From NCBI GenBank assembly GCA_021205645.1, contig JAJPXE010000015.1, forward strand, positions 1 to 15,263: a stretch of 15,263 bases of DNA, in the 5' to 3' direction. The position numbers and the translations under genes were made by a program. The DNA is from Candidatus Gastranaerophilales bacterium. GTDB lineage: Bacteria; Cyanobacteriota; Vampirovibrionia; Gastranaerophilales; Gastranaerophilaceae. Under the pieces are notes generated by a model that saw nothing but the letters and a program-made list of their open reading frames with translations, did no database searches and had not been told where the DNA came from. Below, piece after piece: positions 13,453 to 15,263 of this stretch; position 1 is the stretch's first letter; the number at the start of each line of letters is the position of its first letter.

Positions 13453-14123
13453 TGGTGAATAGAATGGAATATGAAAATGTAAGAGTCATAAAACATCCGG
13501 TGATATGCCAGAGCCTGTGTACAATGCGTAACAAAAATACCGACAGTCAGGGGGTCAGAATTGCCGCAAGAAAGATTACAAGAGTGCTTCTGTATGAAGC
13601 ATCAAAAAATCTGCCGCTTGTCGATAAAAAAGTCGAAACCCCGCTTACGGAATTTGTATCAAAAGATATCGCAGATGATATAACAATAATAATCTCTCCG
13701 ATATTGCGTGCAGGGCTTATTTTTACCGATGAGGCAATAGACATCCTGCCCGATGCCTGTATCAGACATATAGGAATGTACAGGGATGAAAAGACACTAA
13801 AACCCGTCTGGTACTATAATAAAGTGCCTATGGCAGCACCTAATCCGAAAAAATTCTATGTTTATATCACTGACCCGATGCTTGCAACGGGAAACTCCAT
13901 GCTTGAAGCAATCAAGCTCTATGATGACAAAAATATTCCTTTAGAGAATATAAAATGTATCAATATAATAGCTGCCCCTCAGGGAATAGAGCTGATACAC
14001 AAAAAATTTCCGGATGTCGAGATAATAACCGCCGCAGTTGATGAGAGATTAAACGAAAAAGGTTACATTATCCCGGGAATGGGCGATGCAGGCGACAGAA
14101 TTTTTAATACGGTTGTAGAATAA
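13452..14123 (+). CDS. upp: Uracil phosphoribosyltransferase
   Basis: This encodes up to 223 residues (the family is about 208). It converts uracil and PRPP into UMP in pyrimidine salvage, in the cytoplasm. Seen are the N-terminal VRVIKHPVICQSLCTMRNKNT segment (only its start and end matter, residues about 8-28), ILRAGLIFTDEAIDILPDA, IGMYRDE, the PRPP loop DPMLATGNSM (from residue 141) and the uracil-side C-terminus GYIIPGMGDAGDRIFNT. The loop reads TGNS where TGGS/T is common, a mild variant. Starts GTG 13452, GTG 13455 and ATG 13464 are all in frame; the G-rich ribosome site favours the GTGs and coupling to the MCE gene. It is followed 16 bases later by deoB, also a nucleoside-salvage gene. 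Confidence 0.93.
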   Translation: MVNRMEYENVRVIKHPVICQSLCTMRNKNTDSQGVRIAARKITRVLLYEASKNLPLVDKKVETPLTEFVSKDIADDITIIISPILRAGLIFTDEAIDILPDACIRHIGMYRDEKTLKPVWYYNKVPMAAPNPKKFYVYITDPMLATGNSMLEAIKLYDDKNIPLENIKCINIIAAPQGIELIHKKFPDVEIITAAVDERLNEKGYIIPGMGDAGDRIFNTVVE

Positions 14124-14139
14124 AAAAAGCAGGTTTGAT

Positions 14140-15263
14140 ATGAAACGAGCAATTATAATGGTTATAGATTCAATGGGTATCGGGGCAATGCCCGATTATG
14201 CCGATTTTAATGATATAGCGGAATGCAACACACTGAGAAACGTATGTCATTATAATAGGGGGTTGAATGTTCCTAATATGGCAAGATTGGGTCTGGGAAA
14301 AATTCAAGAGTTTGAAGGGATAGAAGATGTATCAAATCCGATAGGACAATACGGTACACTGGAAGAAAAATCCAGAGGCAAAGACACAACAACCGGACAC
14401 TGGGAGATAGCCGGACTTGTGTCAAAAAAGCCGTTTGCAACTTTTCCGAACGGGTTTCCCGATGAATTGACAGAAAAATTCATAACGGAAACAAAATGCG
14501 GCGGTATCTTAGCAAATTATCCCGCAAGCGGTACGGCTGTCATAGAAGAACTTAATGAAGAACATCACAGAACAAAGTTCCCGATAATATATACAAGTGC
14601 TGACAGTGTGTTTCAGATAGCACTGGATACGGATATAATTCCGTTAGAAACATTGTATGAATGGTGTAAAATAGCAAGACGCCTGCTTGATGAGGGAAAT
14701 TATCACGTTTCAAGAGTCATAGCAAGACCATATAAGATTATAGACGGGAAACCAACGAGAATAGGTAAAGACAGACGCGATTATTCCGTTAAGCCGTCAG
14801 GGGAAACCATTCTGGACAGGGTAAAGGAAAGCGGCGGCGAAATCATTGCTATTGGTAAAATTGAAGATATATTCTCAAAAACCGGTATAACCCACGCTAT
14901 ACATACAGGCTCAAACAGAGAAGGATTAGAATTAACTCTTAAGGCTGTAAAAAACGAGCTTGACCTTGAGTCGATAAAATATCCGTCAATCCCCGCAGGA
15001 TTTAAACCGGATAAATCAATAGTATTTACAAACCTTGTTGATACAGATATGCTTTACGGTCACAGGAATAATCCGGAGGGCTACGGTAAAGCTATAGAAG
15101 AAATCGATGTGTATATAGGAAAGATAATCCCTGCACTGTCGGCTGATGACTTACTGATTATAACGGCAGATCACGGTTGTGATCCGACAGTTCCCGGAAC
15201 AGACCACACAAGAGAATATGTTCCGGTTATGTTCTATAACAAAAATATTCAGCCAAAAGACTT
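14140..15263 (+). CDS. deoB: Phosphopentomutase, 3'-truncated by the window edge
   Basis: The frame opens at ATG 14140 and runs off the right edge after about 374 codons; the family is about 390-410 residues. It is an alkaline-phosphatase-superfamily metalloenzyme interconverting (deoxy)ribose-1-phosphate and (deoxy)ribose-5-phosphate, linking nucleoside breakdown to the pentose phosphate pathway. Seen are the metal-site start MVIDSMGIGAMPD, the phospho-acceptor Thr85 in KDTTTGHWE, the cap domain region, NLVDTDMLYGHRN, and the second metal cluster ADHGCDPT followed by DHTREYVP. All key residues in the visible part look intact. An AGCAGG site lies about six bases before the start, and the gap to upp is 16 bases, so the two are surely co-transcribed. 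Confidence 0.95.
   Translation, partial: MKRAIIMVIDSMGIGAMPDYADFNDIAECNTLRNVCHYNRGLNVPNMARLGLGKIQEFEGIEDVSNPIGQYGTLEEKSRGKDTTTGHWEIAGLVSKKPFATFPNGFPDELTEKFITETKCGGILANYPASGTAVIEELNEEHHRTKFPIIYTSADSVFQIALDTDIIPLETLYEWCKIARRLLDEGNYHVSRVIARPYKIIDGKPTRIGKDRRDYSVKPSGETILDRVKESGGEIIAIGKIEDIFSKTGITHAIHTGSNREGLELTLKAVKNELDLESIKYPSIPAGFKPDKSIVFTNLVDTDMLYGHRNNPEGYGKAIEEIDVYIGKIIPALSADDLLIITADHGCDPTVPGTDHTREYVPVMFYNKNIQPKD

Overview
The window comes from an AT-rich bacterium with tightly packed genes. The best guess is a gut Melainabacteria/Vampirovibrionia member (Candidatus Gastranaerophilales-like, the non-photosynthetic relatives of Cyanobacteria). This rests on inference: a 542-residue protein opens with an MGMAASQARYLALSARKT-type N-terminus that I associate with that group. 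Around it sit lineage-type proteins I cannot name, such as a Q-rich TPR protein and a coiled-coil orphan, mixed with bacterial core genes. I see no insertion sequence, integrase, phage gene, tRNA, rRNA or CRISPR array.

Layout. (1) 2-979: the 3' part of a ComM/YifB-type AAA+ ATPase whose Walker A motif has lost its Thr/Ser. It is followed by a repeat-bearing spacer and a small secreted Tyr/Asn-rich protein (1221-1508). (2) 1615-4682: a compact plus-strand operon of a C-terminal-half transketolase, ftsE, ftsX and an isochorismatase-like cysteine hydrolase, all overlapping or nearly touching. (3) 4833-6674: a 613-residue Q/P-rich TPR protein with its own promoter, which carries a perfect inverted repeat, and a good terminator. 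(4) 6900-7733: a 277-residue coiled-coil orphan. (5) 7734-8110: a non-coding stretch of degenerate direct repeats and GC-rich hairpins that share words with the spacers near 1010 and 8530. (6) 8171-8449, the only minus-strand gene: an HU-type nucleoid protein with a strong promoter covered by a 9-5-9 inverted repeat. (7) 8711-10534: an MsbA-like ABC exporter. (8) 10535-11050: a 516-base spacer with several hairpins. (9) 11051-12679: the 542-residue Tyr/Thr/Ser/Asp-rich protein. (10) 12778 to the right edge: an operon of a single-TM MCE (MlaD-like) protein, uracil phosphoribosyltransferase and a phosphopentomutase cut by the window edge.

How the genes fit together. FtsEX (divisome control of peptidoglycan hydrolysis), the MsbA-like flippase and the MCE lipid-binding protein are all envelope functions and point to a diderm cell. 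Transketolase, Upp and DeoB belong to pentose-phosphate and nucleobase salvage metabolism. No single new multi-gene system stands out. The most interesting leads are the 542-residue protein with helical termini and a TYYTDG repeat core, the structured and repeated intergenic elements, the candidate operators at the HU and TPR promoters, and the G9 tract at the MCE/upp junction.
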